Positions 6,918 through 13,561 of a stretch of DNA of 13,561 bases are shown piece by piece. Position 1 is the first letter of the stretch. Each line of letters opens with the position of its first letter. The position numbers were made by a program, and so were the translations under genes. The notes under the pieces were generated by a model that made no database searches, was not told where the DNA came from, and was given only the letters and a program-made list of their open reading frames with translations. This DNA is from Pseudomonadota bacterium (GTDB lineage: Bacteria > Myxococcota > Myxococcia > Myxococcales > Vulgatibacteraceae): the NCBI GenBank assembly GCA_023436385.1, contig JAEZJH010000005.1:1-13561 (forward strand), given 5' to 3'.

Positions 6918-8894
6918 GTGAAGATCGTCGACAGGGCGCGAGAAGGGCGCGAGCTGAAAGGCCGCATCGTCTGGCTCGGCCTGGCGGTGGTCTTCGCCTT
7001 CCTCGTCCTCGGCGGCCGGCTCTGGCTCCTGCAGATCCGCAAGGGTGAGGAGTACGCCCACAAGAGCGAGGGCAACTTCATCAAGGAGCTGCGGGTCCCC
7101 GCCGATCGCGGGATGATCCTCGACCGGAAGGGCAAGACCCTGGTCGACTCCCGGCCCTCCTACGACCTCTACCTGACCCCGGCCTTCTGCGCGCCCTGCG
7201 AGGACGTGGTCGGCCGCCTCTCCGGGATGATCCACCTCGAGGGCGAGGACCTGACCCGGGTCCTCGAGGGGCTCGACAAGGCCCGGGGGCTCGAGCGCTT
7301 CCGGCCGATCCCGGTGCGGATCGACATCACCCGCGACGAGCTCGACGTGGTGGAGGCGAACCGCGACGCGCTCCCCGGCCTCGACGTGATCGCCGCGCCC
7401 CACCGGAACTACCGGGAGGGCCCGCTCGCCGCGCACCTGTTGGGCTACCTGGGCGAGATCGGTCCCGAGGAGCTGGTCAAGTCGAAGGAGACGGCGCGGC
7501 CCTACCGGCTCGGCGACTACATCGGCAAGCGCGGCGTGGAACGGAAGTTCGAGGAATACCTCCGGGGCGAGGACGGCGTCGAGCGGGTGGTCGCCGACGC
7601 CAAGGGCCGGAAGCTTCCGGAGCTCGAGCGGATGATCCCGGAGGCCGAGCGCTACCAGCCCGGCCGGCCGGGCCACAACGTGGTGCTCTCGATCGACGCG
7701 CGGCTGCAGCGGGCGGCGGAGGAGCACTTCACCGGGACCGCCGGGGCGCTGGTGGCGGTGGACGTGAACACCGGCTTCATCCTGGCGATGGTCTCGAAGC
7801 CCGCCTACGATCCGAACGAGATGACCGGCCGCGTCTCCCGGGAGCGGCTGAAGGAGATGTCGAAGGATCCCCTGGAGCCGATGCTCTTCCGGGCCACGCA
7901 GAACCACTTCCACCCCGGCTCGATCTTCAAGGTGGTCTCCGAGCTGGCGGCGCTCGAGCACGGCTTCGAGGGCAACGTCTTCTGCGGCGGCGGCTACACG
8001 CTGGGCCGGCGCCGGTGGCGCTGCCACAAGGACGCCGGCCACGGCTACGTCGACCCGGCCACGGCGATGCAGAAGTCCTGCGACACCTGGTTCTACGCCG
8101 CCGCCGACCGGATCGGGATCGACGCCATCGCCGACATGTCGCGGCGCTTCGGCCTGGGCAGCCCCACCGGCCTCGACCTCGGCTTCGAGGTGCCGGGGGT
8201 GGTGCCGTCCACCGCCTACCACGACAAGTACACGCCGGGCGGATACCAGAAGGGCTTCGCCCTCAACAGCTCGATCGGCCAGGGGGACACCAACGTCACC
8301 CCGCTGCAGATGGCGATGGTCTACGCCACCATCGCCAACGGCGGCACGCTCTACCGGCCCCAGGTGGTCCGGCGGGTCGAGGACGCGGATCACACGGTGG
8401 TGAAGACCTTCGAGCCCGAGGTCCGGGGGAAGCTCGACGTGCATCCCCGGCACCTGGCCCTGATCCACAAGGGCCTGGACATGGTGGTCAACGAGCCGGG
8501 AGGCACCGCCTACTGGCGCCGGCTCAAGACCGTGCGGGTGGCGGGAAAGACCGGCACCGCGCAGGTGGTCCGGCTCGGCGGCAAGCGGGTGCGCACCCAG
8601 GACATGGAGTTCTTCACCCGCGACCACGCCTGGTTCGCCGGCTACGCGCCGGTGGAGGAGCCGCAGATCGCCATCGTCGTGCTCAACGAGCACGGTGGCC
8701 ATGGCGGCTCCGACGCGGCGCCGATCGCCATGAAGGTGATCGAGCGCTACTTCGAGATCCTCGAGGAGGACCGGATGCCCGAGACCTACCGGCCGCCCGC
8801 GGACGACGAGGCGCCGCCGGTGAAGGCCCGGACGCCGTCGGGCGCGGGCCCGGGCTTCCTGCCCCCCGACGACGGCCGGAGGGCGGCGGGATGA
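6918..8894 (+). CDS. mrdA: Penicillin-binding protein 2 (class B transpeptidase of the elongasome)
   Basis: A 658-residue class B PBP that crosslinks peptidoglycan during side-wall growth, paired with the RodA glycosyltransferase. One membrane segment (about 16-38) precedes the pedestal domain, with RVPADRGMILDRKGKTLV at 59-76. The transpeptidase domain follows from about 250. Its motifs are SIFK (nucleophile Ser335, Lys338), SCD (Ser387-Cys-Asp389, the PBP2 form of SxN) and KTG (544-546). The sequence GRRRWRCHKDAGHGYVD before the SCD motif is typical of PBP2 rather than PBP3. Cys356, Cys369, His375 and Cys388 are placed like the zinc ligands reported for an Acinetobacter PBP2. The C-terminal 40 residues are Pro/Gly/Asp-rich. 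The start is GTG 6918; AAGGAAG lies about 11 nt upstream, and no better start sits before the conserved N-terminus. The stop overlaps the rodA ATG. Confidence 0.95.
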   Translation: MKIVDRAREGRELKGRIVWLGLAVVFAFLVLGGRLWLLQIRKGEEYAHKSEGNFIKELRVPADRGMILDRKGKTLVDSRPSYDLYLTPAFCAPCEDVVGRLSGMIHLEGEDLTRVLEGLDKARGLERFRPIPVRIDITRDELDVVEANRDALPGLDVIAAPHRNYREGPLAAHLLGYLGEIGPEELVKSKETARPYRLGDYIGKRGVERKFEEYLRGEDGVERVVADAKGRKLPELERMIPEAERYQPGRPGHNVVLSIDARLQRAAEEHFTGTAGALVAVDVNTGFILAMVSKPAYDPNEMTGRVSRERLKEMSKDPLEPMLFRATQNHFHPGSIFKVVSELAALEHGFEGNVFCGGGYTLGRRRWRCHKDAGHGYVDPATAMQKSCDTWFYAAADRIGIDAIADMSRRFGLGSPTGLDLGFEVPGVVPSTAYHDKYTPGGYQKGFALNSSIGQGDTNVTPLQMAMVYATIANGGTLYRPQVVRRVEDADHTVVKTFEPEVRGKLDVHPRHLALIHKGLDMVVNEPGGTAYWRRLKTVRVAGKTGTAQVVRLGGKRVRTQDMEFFTRDHAWFAGYAPVEEPQIAIVVLNEHGGHGGSDAAPIAMKVIERYFEILEEDRMPETYRPPADDEAPPVKARTPSGAGPGFLPPDDGRRAAG

Positions 8895-10012
8895 GCGGGC
8901 TCTCCTACGACCGCGAACGGCAGCTCCTGCGCCACGTCCCCTGGCACCTCTTCGCGGTGGTGGGGGCGATCTGCCTGGTCAGCCTGGTGAACCTCTACTC
9001 CGCCTCCAAGACCGCCCACGCGCCGGTGTGGATCCCGCAGGCGGTGTGGATGGGCGGCGGCCTCCTGGGGGCCTTCGCGCTGCTCTCGATCGACTACCGG
9101 GTGCTCCACCGGCTCGCCTGGCCGCTCTACGTGCTCACCGCGATCCTGCTGGTGGCGGTGGAGGTGAACGGCGTCACGGTGATGGGCGCGCAGCGCTGGC
9201 TGGTGATCGGGCCGTTGCGCCTGCAGCCGTCGGAGGTGGCGAAGCTGACCACCATCTTCGTCCTCGCCCGCTACTTCCACGAGGAGGGCGAGCTGCCCAA
9301 GGGCCACGGCTTCGCGCGGGTGATCCCGCCGGCGGCGATCATCGGCGTGCCCTACGTGCTCACGGTGATCCAGCCGGATCTCGGCACCGCCAGCCTGATT
9401 CTCGCCGTCGCCGGGACGATGGTGCTCGCCGCCAAGGTGCGCTGGCAGGTGCTGCTCACCGCCGGCCTGGGCGGGATCGGCGTCGCCGCGATCGGCTGGC
9501 TCTTCCTGCTCCACGACTACCAGCGCAAGCGCGTGCTCACCTTCCTCGACCCCGAGTCCGACGCCCTGGGCGCCGGCTACCACGCCAACCAGTCGATGAT
9601 CGCCGTGGGCTCGGGGCAGTGGAGCGGGAAGGGGTGGGGGATGGGGAGCCAGACCCAGCTCTCCTTCCTCCCGGAGCAGCACACCGACTTCGTCTTCTCG
9701 GTCTTCGCGGAGGAGTGGGGGTTCCGCGGGGTGGTGGTGCTGCTCGGGCTCTTCCTGGTGCTGATCTTGATCGGCCTGCAGGTCGCGGCGCAGGCGCGCG
9801 ACCGGCACGGCGCCTTCCTGGCGATCGGCGCCACGGCGCTGCTCTTCTGGCACGCCTTCGTGAATATCGGGATGGTGAGCGGGCTCTTGCCGGTGGTGGG
9901 CGTGACCCTGCCGCTGATGAGCTACGGCGGATCGTCGGTGATCACCGTGATGATCGCCGTGGGCGTCCTCGCCAACGTGGGGGCGCGACGGTTCACCTCC
10001 ACGGTCTTCTGA
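8891..10012 (+). CDS. rodA: SEDS peptidoglycan glycosyltransferase RodA
   Basis: A 373-residue SEDS-family polymerase with about ten membrane segments. It polymerises lipid II into glycan strands in the elongasome together with PBP2. Family motifs are all present: GAQRWL (99-104), QPSEVAKL (112-119), QPDLGTA (161-167) with the essential Asp163, FLPEQHTDFVFSVFAEEWGF (259-278) and GLLPVVGVTLPLMSYGGSS (331-349). The last are shared with FtsW, but linkage to mreC, mreD and PBP2 makes RodA the clear choice. The ATG overlaps the PBP2 stop (ATGA) and has GGAGGG at 8878-8883, 7 nt upstream. It is the last gene of the rod operon and converges on trxA. Confidence 0.96.
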   Translation: MSGLSYDRERQLLRHVPWHLFAVVGAICLVSLVNLYSASKTAHAPVWIPQAVWMGGGLLGAFALLSIDYRVLHRLAWPLYVLTAILLVAVEVNGVTVMGAQRWLVIGPLRLQPSEVAKLTTIFVLARYFHEEGELPKGHGFARVIPPAAIIGVPYVLTVIQPDLGTASLILAVAGTMVLAAKVRWQVLLTAGLGGIGVAAIGWLFLLHDYQRKRVLTFLDPESDALGAGYHANQSMIAVGSGQWSGKGWGMGSQTQLSFLPEQHTDFVFSVFAEEWGFRGVVVLLGLFLVLILIGLQVAAQARDRHGAFLAIGATALLFWHAFVNIGMVSGLLPVVGVTLPLMSYGGSSVITVMIAVGVLANVGARRFTSTVF

Positions 10013-10030
10013 GGGCCCGGGGGGCCGTCA

Positions 10031-10056
10031 GGATTCCTGCCTCGAGGCAGGAATCC
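10031..10056. terminator. Perfect 26-bp palindrome, probable bidirectional terminator between rodA and trxA
   Basis: The 13 bases from 10031 (GGATTCCTGCCTC) are exactly complementary to the 13 from 10044 (GAGGCAGGAATCC), with the CTCGAG core at the centre. It sits in the 86-bp gap between convergent genes, where a shared terminator is expected. No U-tract follows on either strand, so it is not a textbook intrinsic terminator and could instead be a REP-like element or a protein site. A smaller GGCCC/GGGCC repeat (10014-10026) precedes it just after the rodA stop. Confidence 0.6.
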
Positions 10057-10098
10057 CCGATTCAAGGGCTCGTGTAGCCGCTCCCGGCCGGCGAGCTG

Positions 10099-10428
10099 CT
10101 ACAGCGCCTTGTTCAGCGACTCGGCGATCTTGGCCTTCGGCACCGCACCGATCACCTGGTCGACCACCTTGCCGCCCTTGAAGACGAGCAGGGTGGGGAT
10201 CGAGCGGATGCCGAACTTGCCGGCCACGCCCGCGTTCTCGTCGACGTTGAGCTTGCCGATCTTGACCTTGCCGGCGTACTCCCGGGCCAGCTCCTCGACC
10301 GTGGGCGCGATCGCGCGGCAGGGCCCGCACCAGACGGCCCAGAAGTCGACCAGCACCGGAACCTGCGAGTCGAGCACCTCCGCCTGGAAGTTCTGGTCGG
10401 TGAAGGTGACGAGATCCTGGCTTGCCAT
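10099..10428 (-). CDS. trxA: Thioredoxin
   Basis: A 109-residue classical thioredoxin, a cytoplasmic disulfide reductase that donates electrons to ribonucleotide reductase, methionine sulfoxide reductase and other targets, and is recycled by thioredoxin reductase. The active site is FWAVWCGPCRAIAP, with Cys34 and Cys37. Asp28 (VDFW) is the buried acid, the cis-proline loop is SIPT (Pro78), and KGGKVVDQVIGAVPK is the usual C-terminal strand-turn. The usual WA(E/P)WCGPC is varied only to WAVWCGPC. ATG 10428 is well supported by GGAGGA (10440-10435), 6 nt upstream; longer in-frame extensions are low-complexity and not coding. It is monocistronic and convergent with rodA. Confidence 0.97.
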   Translation of the reverse strand: MASQDLVTFTDQNFQAEVLDSQVPVLVDFWAVWCGPCRAIAPTVEELAREYAGKVKIGKLNVDENAGVAGKFGIRSIPTLLVFKGGKVVDQVIGAVPKAKIAESLNKAL

Positions 10429-10524
10429 CGAAAGTCCTCCGGGGAAGTGGCCGGCGGTAAGGATGCGGCGCCGCGGGCGGCGTTGCCCGGCGGCCCCGGG
10501 CTCGGTCGGCCGAGGGGGGTCCCG

Positions 10525-10553
10525 GAGATAAGCCAGCTCCTCCCGAACTTCAA
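10525..10553 (-). promoter_or_regulatory. Candidate promoter for trxA
   Basis: Minus-strand TTGAAG (10553-10548) is separated by 17 nt from TATCTC (10530-10525). Transcription would start near 10518, giving a GC-rich leader of about 90 nt. That leader contains a small inverted repeat, CTCGG-TCGG-CCGAG at 10501-10514. Consensus fit is moderate. Confidence 0.4.
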
Positions 10554-10618
10554 GCGAGGGATCGAGCGATCGGCCAGCCCGATCGCCGCTCCGACGAGCG
10601 ATCCGGCGCATCCTTCGT

Positions 10619-10648
10619 TTGCCGCTGGCGGAACGGCAGGTGTAGTCT
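10619..10648 (+). promoter_or_regulatory. Candidate promoter for the ccsA-hemA-hemC operon
   Basis: TTGCCG (10619-10624) is followed after 18 nt by TAGTCT (10643-10648), each with a partial consensus match. If used, transcription would start near 10655 and leave an unusually long leader of about 265 nt before the first gene. A promoter closer to the gene was not obvious, but GC-rich genomes often use poorly recognisable ones. Confidence 0.35.
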
Positions 10649-10654
10649 CGGCCG

Positions 10655-10918
10655 CCGCCACGGCAGGATTCCGGTGGGGCGGCCAGGCCTGGCCCGCACC
10701 GGAAGGACCCGGCGCCGGGGGTCCCGCTCTTCCGCGAAGCGCCCGGAATTCGGGCGGAAACGGGGGAAGAGGGTATCCCCCTCCCCGGGTTCTCCGGGCA
10801 GGGCCCCGGGCTGCCGGCCCCCGGCCGTGGTTCGGGCGGGTGCAGGTTTGGTGCCCGGCGGGCATTGCGTGAGCGGGACCGGGCCATAGGGGAACGGTGC
10901 TGTCCCCAGGAGGTGCTC
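10655..10918 (+). other. Gene-free, hairpin-rich leader before the hem operon
   Basis: No credible gene is present on either strand. Several strong inverted repeats follow one another. CCGGTG (10671-10676) pairs with CACCGG (10697-10702) and encloses the palindrome GGCCAGGCCTGGCC (10681-10694). GGACC/GGTCC with CGGC/GCCG forms the next (about 10705-10724). CGCCCG (10740-10745) pairs with CGGGCG (10751-10756), and GGGGGA (10762-10767) with TCCCCC (10776-10781). Further GC-rich self-complementary stretches run to about 10860. I compared it with the cobalamin, TPP and c-di-GMP riboswitch signatures I know and found no convincing match. High GC makes chance pairing common. Confidence 0.4.
10908..10914 (+). 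promoter_or_regulatory. Strong Shine-Dalgarno deciding the TTG start of the ccsA-like gene
   Basis: AGGAGGT is a near-complete complement of the 16S rRNA 3' end and lies 4-5 nt before TTG 10919. It rules out the upstream in-frame ATG at 10865, which has no ribosome site and adds a polar N-terminus. Confidence 0.75.
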
Positions 10919-11725
10919 TTGAACGCGGCAGTCCTCTTCCACCTTGGGCTCGCGGCCTACCTCGTGGCCGCCGTGGGCTATCTGGGGTGGCTGTTCCGCC
11001 CGAGCCCTCCGCCCGCTCGCGTCGGCCTGATCGCGATGTGGATCGGCTTCGGCTTCCACGTGCTGGCGATGGCCTTCCGCGTGGTCGCGCTGGTCGGCGA
11101 CCCGGCCGCCCGCTTCACCTTCACCACCGGCCTCTCCGCCCTGGCGCTCTTGGTGGTCGCCGCCTTCCTCCTGGGCGGCAAGCGCTTCCGGCTGCCGGTG
11201 ATCGGCGCCTTCGTGGCGCCGCTGGTGATCGTCCTCCTCGGCCCCGCCCACCTCGTCCCCGCCCTCCAGGGCCGGATGCAGCTCGAGGGGCCGGTGCTGC
11301 TCGTCCACATCGGCATCGCCCTCGCCGGCGTGGCGGCCTTCGCCCTCGGCTCCGGCGTGGCGGTGATGTACCTCCTCCTCGAGCGGCAGCTGAAGGCGAA
11401 GAAGCTGGGGGCGCTGTTCCGGCGGCTGCCGTCGCTCCAGTTCCTCGACCGGCTGAACCAGCAGTTGGTGGTCTGGGGCTTCACGCTGCTCTCCCTGACC
11501 ATCGTCACCGGCGCCTTCTTCTCCCACTTCGAGGCCGGACAGGGGCTGATCGAGCTCGGGCCGAAGCAGTCGTTCTCGTTCCTCGCCTGGTTCCTGGTGG
11601 CGGTGGTCCTCCTGCTCCGGCAGACCACCGGCTGGCGGGGGCGCCGGGTGGCGCTGGCGACGATGGCGTCGTTCGCGCTGATGGTGTTCGCCTACGTGGG
11701 CATCTTCGCGGGAGCCGCGGTTTGA
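10919..11725 (+). CDS. HemX/CcsA-family polytopic membrane protein
   Basis: A 268-residue protein with about eight membrane segments, of the cytochrome c assembly (CcsA/CcmC/HemX) family. Support comes from overall topology, position directly before hemA as in hemAX clusters, and the C-terminal stretch LGPKQSFSFLAWFLVAV (213-229) followed by LLRQTTGWRGRR. That stretch aligns with the family's DPKETWSLxTW...LHxRxTxGWRGRR region. The tryptophan-rich WxWDPKE haem-handling (WWD) motif is not intact: the Asp is Gly, Glu is Gln, and the tryptophans are missing. Several histidines (His8, His47, His130, His203) remain as possible haem ligands. This leans towards a HemX-like role affecting glutamyl-tRNA reductase rather than true cytochrome c ligation, but that is inference. 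TTG 10919 has a strong ribosome site. The stop overlaps the hemA start (TTGA). Confidence 0.82.
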   Translation: MNAAVLFHLGLAAYLVAAVGYLGWLFRPSPPPARVGLIAMWIGFGFHVLAMAFRVVALVGDPAARFTFTTGLSALALLVVAAFLLGGKRFRLPVIGAFVAPLVIVLLGPAHLVPALQGRMQLEGPVLLVHIGIALAGVAAFALGSGVAVMYLLLERQLKAKKLGALFRRLPSLQFLDRLNQQLVVWGFTLLSLTIVTGAFFSHFEAGQGLIELGPKQSFSFLAWFLVAVVLLLRQTTGWRGRRVALATMASFALMVFAYVGIFAGAAV

Positions 11726-13098
11726 GTCCCGAACCCTCGTTCTTCCTGGTGGGCCTCTCCCACCACACCGCGCCGGTCTCGGTCCGCGAGAAGGTGGCGG
11801 TCACCGAGGCCACGCTCGGCGCGGCCCTCGACGGCCTCCGGAAGCTCGGTCCGGTGGAGGCCGCGCTGGTGGTCTCCACCTGCAACCGGGTGGAGGTCTA
11901 CGCCACCACCCGCGGCGATCCCGGCGGCGCCGCCCGGGCGGTGCGGAACTTCCTCTCCGTCCAGGACCCCGACGTCGACGGGAACCTCTACGAGCGCCAC
12001 GGGGTCGAGGCGGTGCGGCACCTCTTCCGCGTCGCCTCCTCCCTCGACTCGATGGTGGTCGGCGAGCCGCAGATCCTCGGGCAGGTGAAGGGCGCCTACG
12101 CCGCCGCCGAGGCGGCCGCCGCCATCGATCCCTTCCTCGCCCGGGTCTTCAAGCGCTCCTTCGCGGTGGCGAAGCGGGTCCGCACCGAGACCGCGATCGG
12201 CAAGGCGGCGGTGTCGATGAGCTTCGCCGCGGTGGAGCTGGGGAAGAAGATCCTCGGCTCCCTCGACGGCGCCACCGTGGCGCTGCTCGGCGCCGGCAAG
12301 ATGAGCGCGCTGGCGGCGCGGCACATGGCCAACGCCGGCTGCGGGAAGATCCTGGTGATCAACCGCTCGCCAGAGCGGGCCCGGGCACTGGCCGAGGAGT
12401 GCGGCGGCGAGCCGCGGCCGTGGGAGGAGCTGGGCGAGGTGCTGCGGGTCGCCGACGTGGTGATCTGCTCCACCGCCGCGCCGCACGCGGTGGTCACCGT
12501 CGACCTGGTCACCGCCGCCCGGAAGGCCCGCAAGCACCGGCCGCTCTTCTTCGTCGATCTCGCCGTCCCCCGGGACGTCGACCCCCGGGTCAACGAGCTC
12601 GACAACGTCTACGTCTACGACGTCGATGACCTCGACAAGGTGATCGACGAGAACCGCCGGGCCCGGGCGGACGAGGCCCTCAAGGCCGAGGCCCTGGTGA
12701 CGGCGGAGGCGCAGTCGTTCGCCGCCGCCGCCCGGGCGTCGGTGGGGCCGGTGCTCCGCGAGCTTCGCCTCCACGGCGAGGAGGTGGCCCGGGCCGAGGT
12801 GGAGAAGACCCTGGCGAAGATCGGGACCAGCCTCACGCCCGCGCAGCGGCAGAGCATCGAGGCGATGGCCCGGGCGGTGGTGAACAAGCTGCTCCACGGG
12901 CCGACGACGCGGCTCCGGCGCGCGGCGGAGGAGGACGACGGCCAGCTGATCGACGCCGCCCTCGAGCTGTTCGCGATGCCGGAGGAGGGCCGCGGCAAGC
13001 CCGAGGCCCCGGTGGTGCGGCTGGTCGCCGGCGGCGAGGCCGCGGCGGCGAACGCAAGTGCGGCCGCGGTTGGCGGGCCGGAAAGGAACGACCGTTGA
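11722..13098 (+). CDS. hemA: Glutamyl-tRNA reductase
   Basis: A 458-residue NADPH-dependent enzyme that reduces glutamyl-tRNA(Glu) to glutamate-1-semialdehyde, the first committed step of C5-pathway tetrapyrrole synthesis. The N-terminal catalytic domain has VGLSHHTAPVSVREKV (10-25) and VVSTCNRVEVYA with the thioester nucleophile Cys54. His100 is at the conserved position, and SSLDSMVVGEPQILGQVKGAY lies at 107-126. The NADPH domain starts at VALLGAGKMS (186-195), and FFVDLAVPRDVDP follows at 277-289. A long spinal helix and the dimerisation domain (AMARAVVNKLLHGPTTRLR) complete it. The last 40 or so residues are a Gly/Ala/Pro-rich tail beyond the usual end. TTG 11722 overlaps the preceding stop and has GGGAG 7 nt upstream. 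The stop overlaps the hemC start. Confidence 0.96.
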   Translation: MSPEPSFFLVGLSHHTAPVSVREKVAVTEATLGAALDGLRKLGPVEAALVVSTCNRVEVYATTRGDPGGAARAVRNFLSVQDPDVDGNLYERHGVEAVRHLFRVASSLDSMVVGEPQILGQVKGAYAAAEAAAAIDPFLARVFKRSFAVAKRVRTETAIGKAAVSMSFAAVELGKKILGSLDGATVALLGAGKMSALAARHMANAGCGKILVINRSPERARALAEECGGEPRPWEELGEVLRVADVVICSTAAPHAVVTVDLVTAARKARKHRPLFFVDLAVPRDVDPRVNELDNVYVYDVDDLDKVIDENRRARADEALKAEALVTAEAQSFAAAARASVGPVLRELRLHGEEVARAEVEKTLAKIGTSLTPAQRQSIEAMARAVVNKLLHGPTTRLRRAAEEDDGQLIDAALELFAMPEEGRGKPEAPVVRLVAGGEAAAANASAAAVGGPERNDR

Positions 13099-13561
13099 AG
13101 CCCCTGGTGATCGCCACGCGCCGGAGCGCCCTCGCGCTCTGGCAGGCCAACCACGTCGGCACGCGGCTCGCCGCGCTCTCCGGCAGGCCCTACCAGCTCC
13201 TCGAGATCGTCACCAAGGGCGACAAGATCCTCGACGTGCCGCTGGCCCGCGTCGGCGGGAAGGGTCTGTTCGTGAAGGAGATCGAGGACGCGCTCCTCGA
13301 CGGCCGGGCCGATCTCGCGGTCCACTCGCTGAAGGACGTGCCCACGGTGCTGCCGCCGGGCCTGGTGCTGGGGGCGATCCCCGAGCGCGAGGACCCGCGC
13401 GACGCGGTCTGCTCGCCGCGGTTCGGATCGCTCGCGGCGATCCCCGCCGGCGGCCGGGTGGGGACCTCGAGCCTGCGGCGGCAGTGCCAGCTCAAGGCGG
13501 CGCGGCCCGATCTCGAGGTGGTGAGCATCCGCGGCAACGTCGCCACCCGCCTCGCCAAGGC
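13095..13561 (+). CDS. hemC: Porphobilinogen deaminase (hydroxymethylbilane synthase), 3' end outside window
   Basis: The first 155 residues of an enzyme usually about 300-315 aa long, which joins four porphobilinogens into hydroxymethylbilane in the cytoplasm using a dipyrromethane cofactor. Hallmarks are IATRRSALALWQANHV (5-20), VTKGDKILD (39-47), VGGKGLFVKEIEDALL (53-68), AVHSLKDVPT with the catalytic Asp81, EREDPRDA (97-104), and GTSSLRRQCQL followed by IRGNVATRL. The cofactor-attachment cysteine lies beyond the right edge. The start is TTG 13095, overlapping the hemA stop as TTGA, with AAGGA about 8 nt upstream. It is co-transcribed with hemA and acts two steps later in the pathway. Confidence 0.95.
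   Translation, partial: MKPLVIATRRSALALWQANHVGTRLAALSGRPYQLLEIVTKGDKILDVPLARVGGKGLFVKEIEDALLDGRADLAVHSLKDVPTVLPPGLVLGAIPEREDPRDAVCSPRFGSLAAIPAGGRVGTSSLRRQCQLKAARPDLEVVSIRGNVATRLAK

Noticed and set aside
5850..8702. 950-codon minus-strand frame across mreC, mreD and PBP2
   Set aside because: It is antisense to three well-recognised genes and has compositionally biased, domain-free sequence.
6240..8905. Near-identical first codons of mreD and rodA (ATGAGCGG then CTC-like)
   Set aside because: The similarity covers only about four codons and reflects ATGA overlap plus common codons; there is no longer duplication.
10447..10872. Possible 141-codon gene in the trxA-ccsA gap
   Set aside because: Pro/Gly/Ala/Arg-rich sequence, no Shine-Dalgarno, no recognisable domain; open only because stop codons are rare in GC-rich DNA.
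10429..10887. Long N-terminal extension of trxA (262-codon frame)
   Set aside because: The thioredoxin fold starts at ATG 10428 with an ideal GGAGGA site; the upstream residues are low-complexity.
10830..10918. Cobalamin riboswitch suggested by GGTGCCC and GGGGAACGGTG segments before the hem operon
   Set aside because: The conserved order and B12-box core are missing and the span is too short; the matches look coincidental.
1..13561. CRISPR arrays, tRNA/rRNA genes, insertion sequences, prophage or defence genes
   Set aside because: No spaced direct repeats, RNA-gene signatures, transposase or integrase motifs were seen; composition is even across the window.

Overview
The window is about 13.6 kb of very GC-rich DNA with dense, mostly housekeeping bacterial genes. 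GC-rich codon usage, frequent TTG starts, a mreC-mreD-PBP2-rodA block and a ccsA/hemX-like gene followed by hemA and hemC all fit a deltaproteobacterial lineage, most likely Myxococcota. That placement is inferred from composition, gene order and protein character; no 16S or other marker is present, and the genus is left open.

Left part, minus strand (1-5233). Read in the direction of transcription, there is a membrane-anchored PpiD/SurA-type peptidyl-prolyl isomerase (5233-3638), a Maf nucleotide pyrophosphatase (3527-2946), a YggS-type PLP protein (2949-2275, ATGA overlap with maf), and a large exported protein (2119 to beyond the left edge). The last has an HExxH peptidase-MA domain followed by TolB-like beta-propeller repeats. 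Together they cover envelope protein folding, nucleotide-pool cleaning, PLP homeostasis and a probable surface protease.

Middle, plus strand (5353-10012). This is the rod-shape (elongasome) operon: mreC, mreD, the class B transpeptidase PBP2 (mrdA) and the SEDS glycosyltransferase rodA. The genes overlap or are closely spaced and probably form one transcript from a TTGACA-type promoter at 5293-5321. That promoter nearly coincides with a predicted promoter facing ppiD. mreB is not in the window. rodA ends against the convergent trxA (10428-10099), with a perfect 26-bp palindrome between them.

Right part, plus strand (10919 to the end). A HemX/CcsA-like polytopic membrane protein, glutamyl-tRNA reductase (hemA) and porphobilinogen deaminase (hemC, cut by the right edge) are joined by TTGA stop/start overlaps and form a tetrapyrrole-biosynthesis operon. 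A stretch of about 490 bp without a gene (10429-10918) separates trxA from this operon. It holds candidate promoters in both directions and a run of strong GC-rich inverted repeats.

I found no mobile element, CRISPR array, tRNA, rRNA or phage gene. The region looks like ordinary core genome. The points worth a second look are regulatory (overlapping divergent promoters, a structured leader, a large palindrome) and small protein details (a probable Cys3His metal site in PBP2, a CcsA-family protein without the WWD signature, N- and C-terminal extensions in MreD and HemA).
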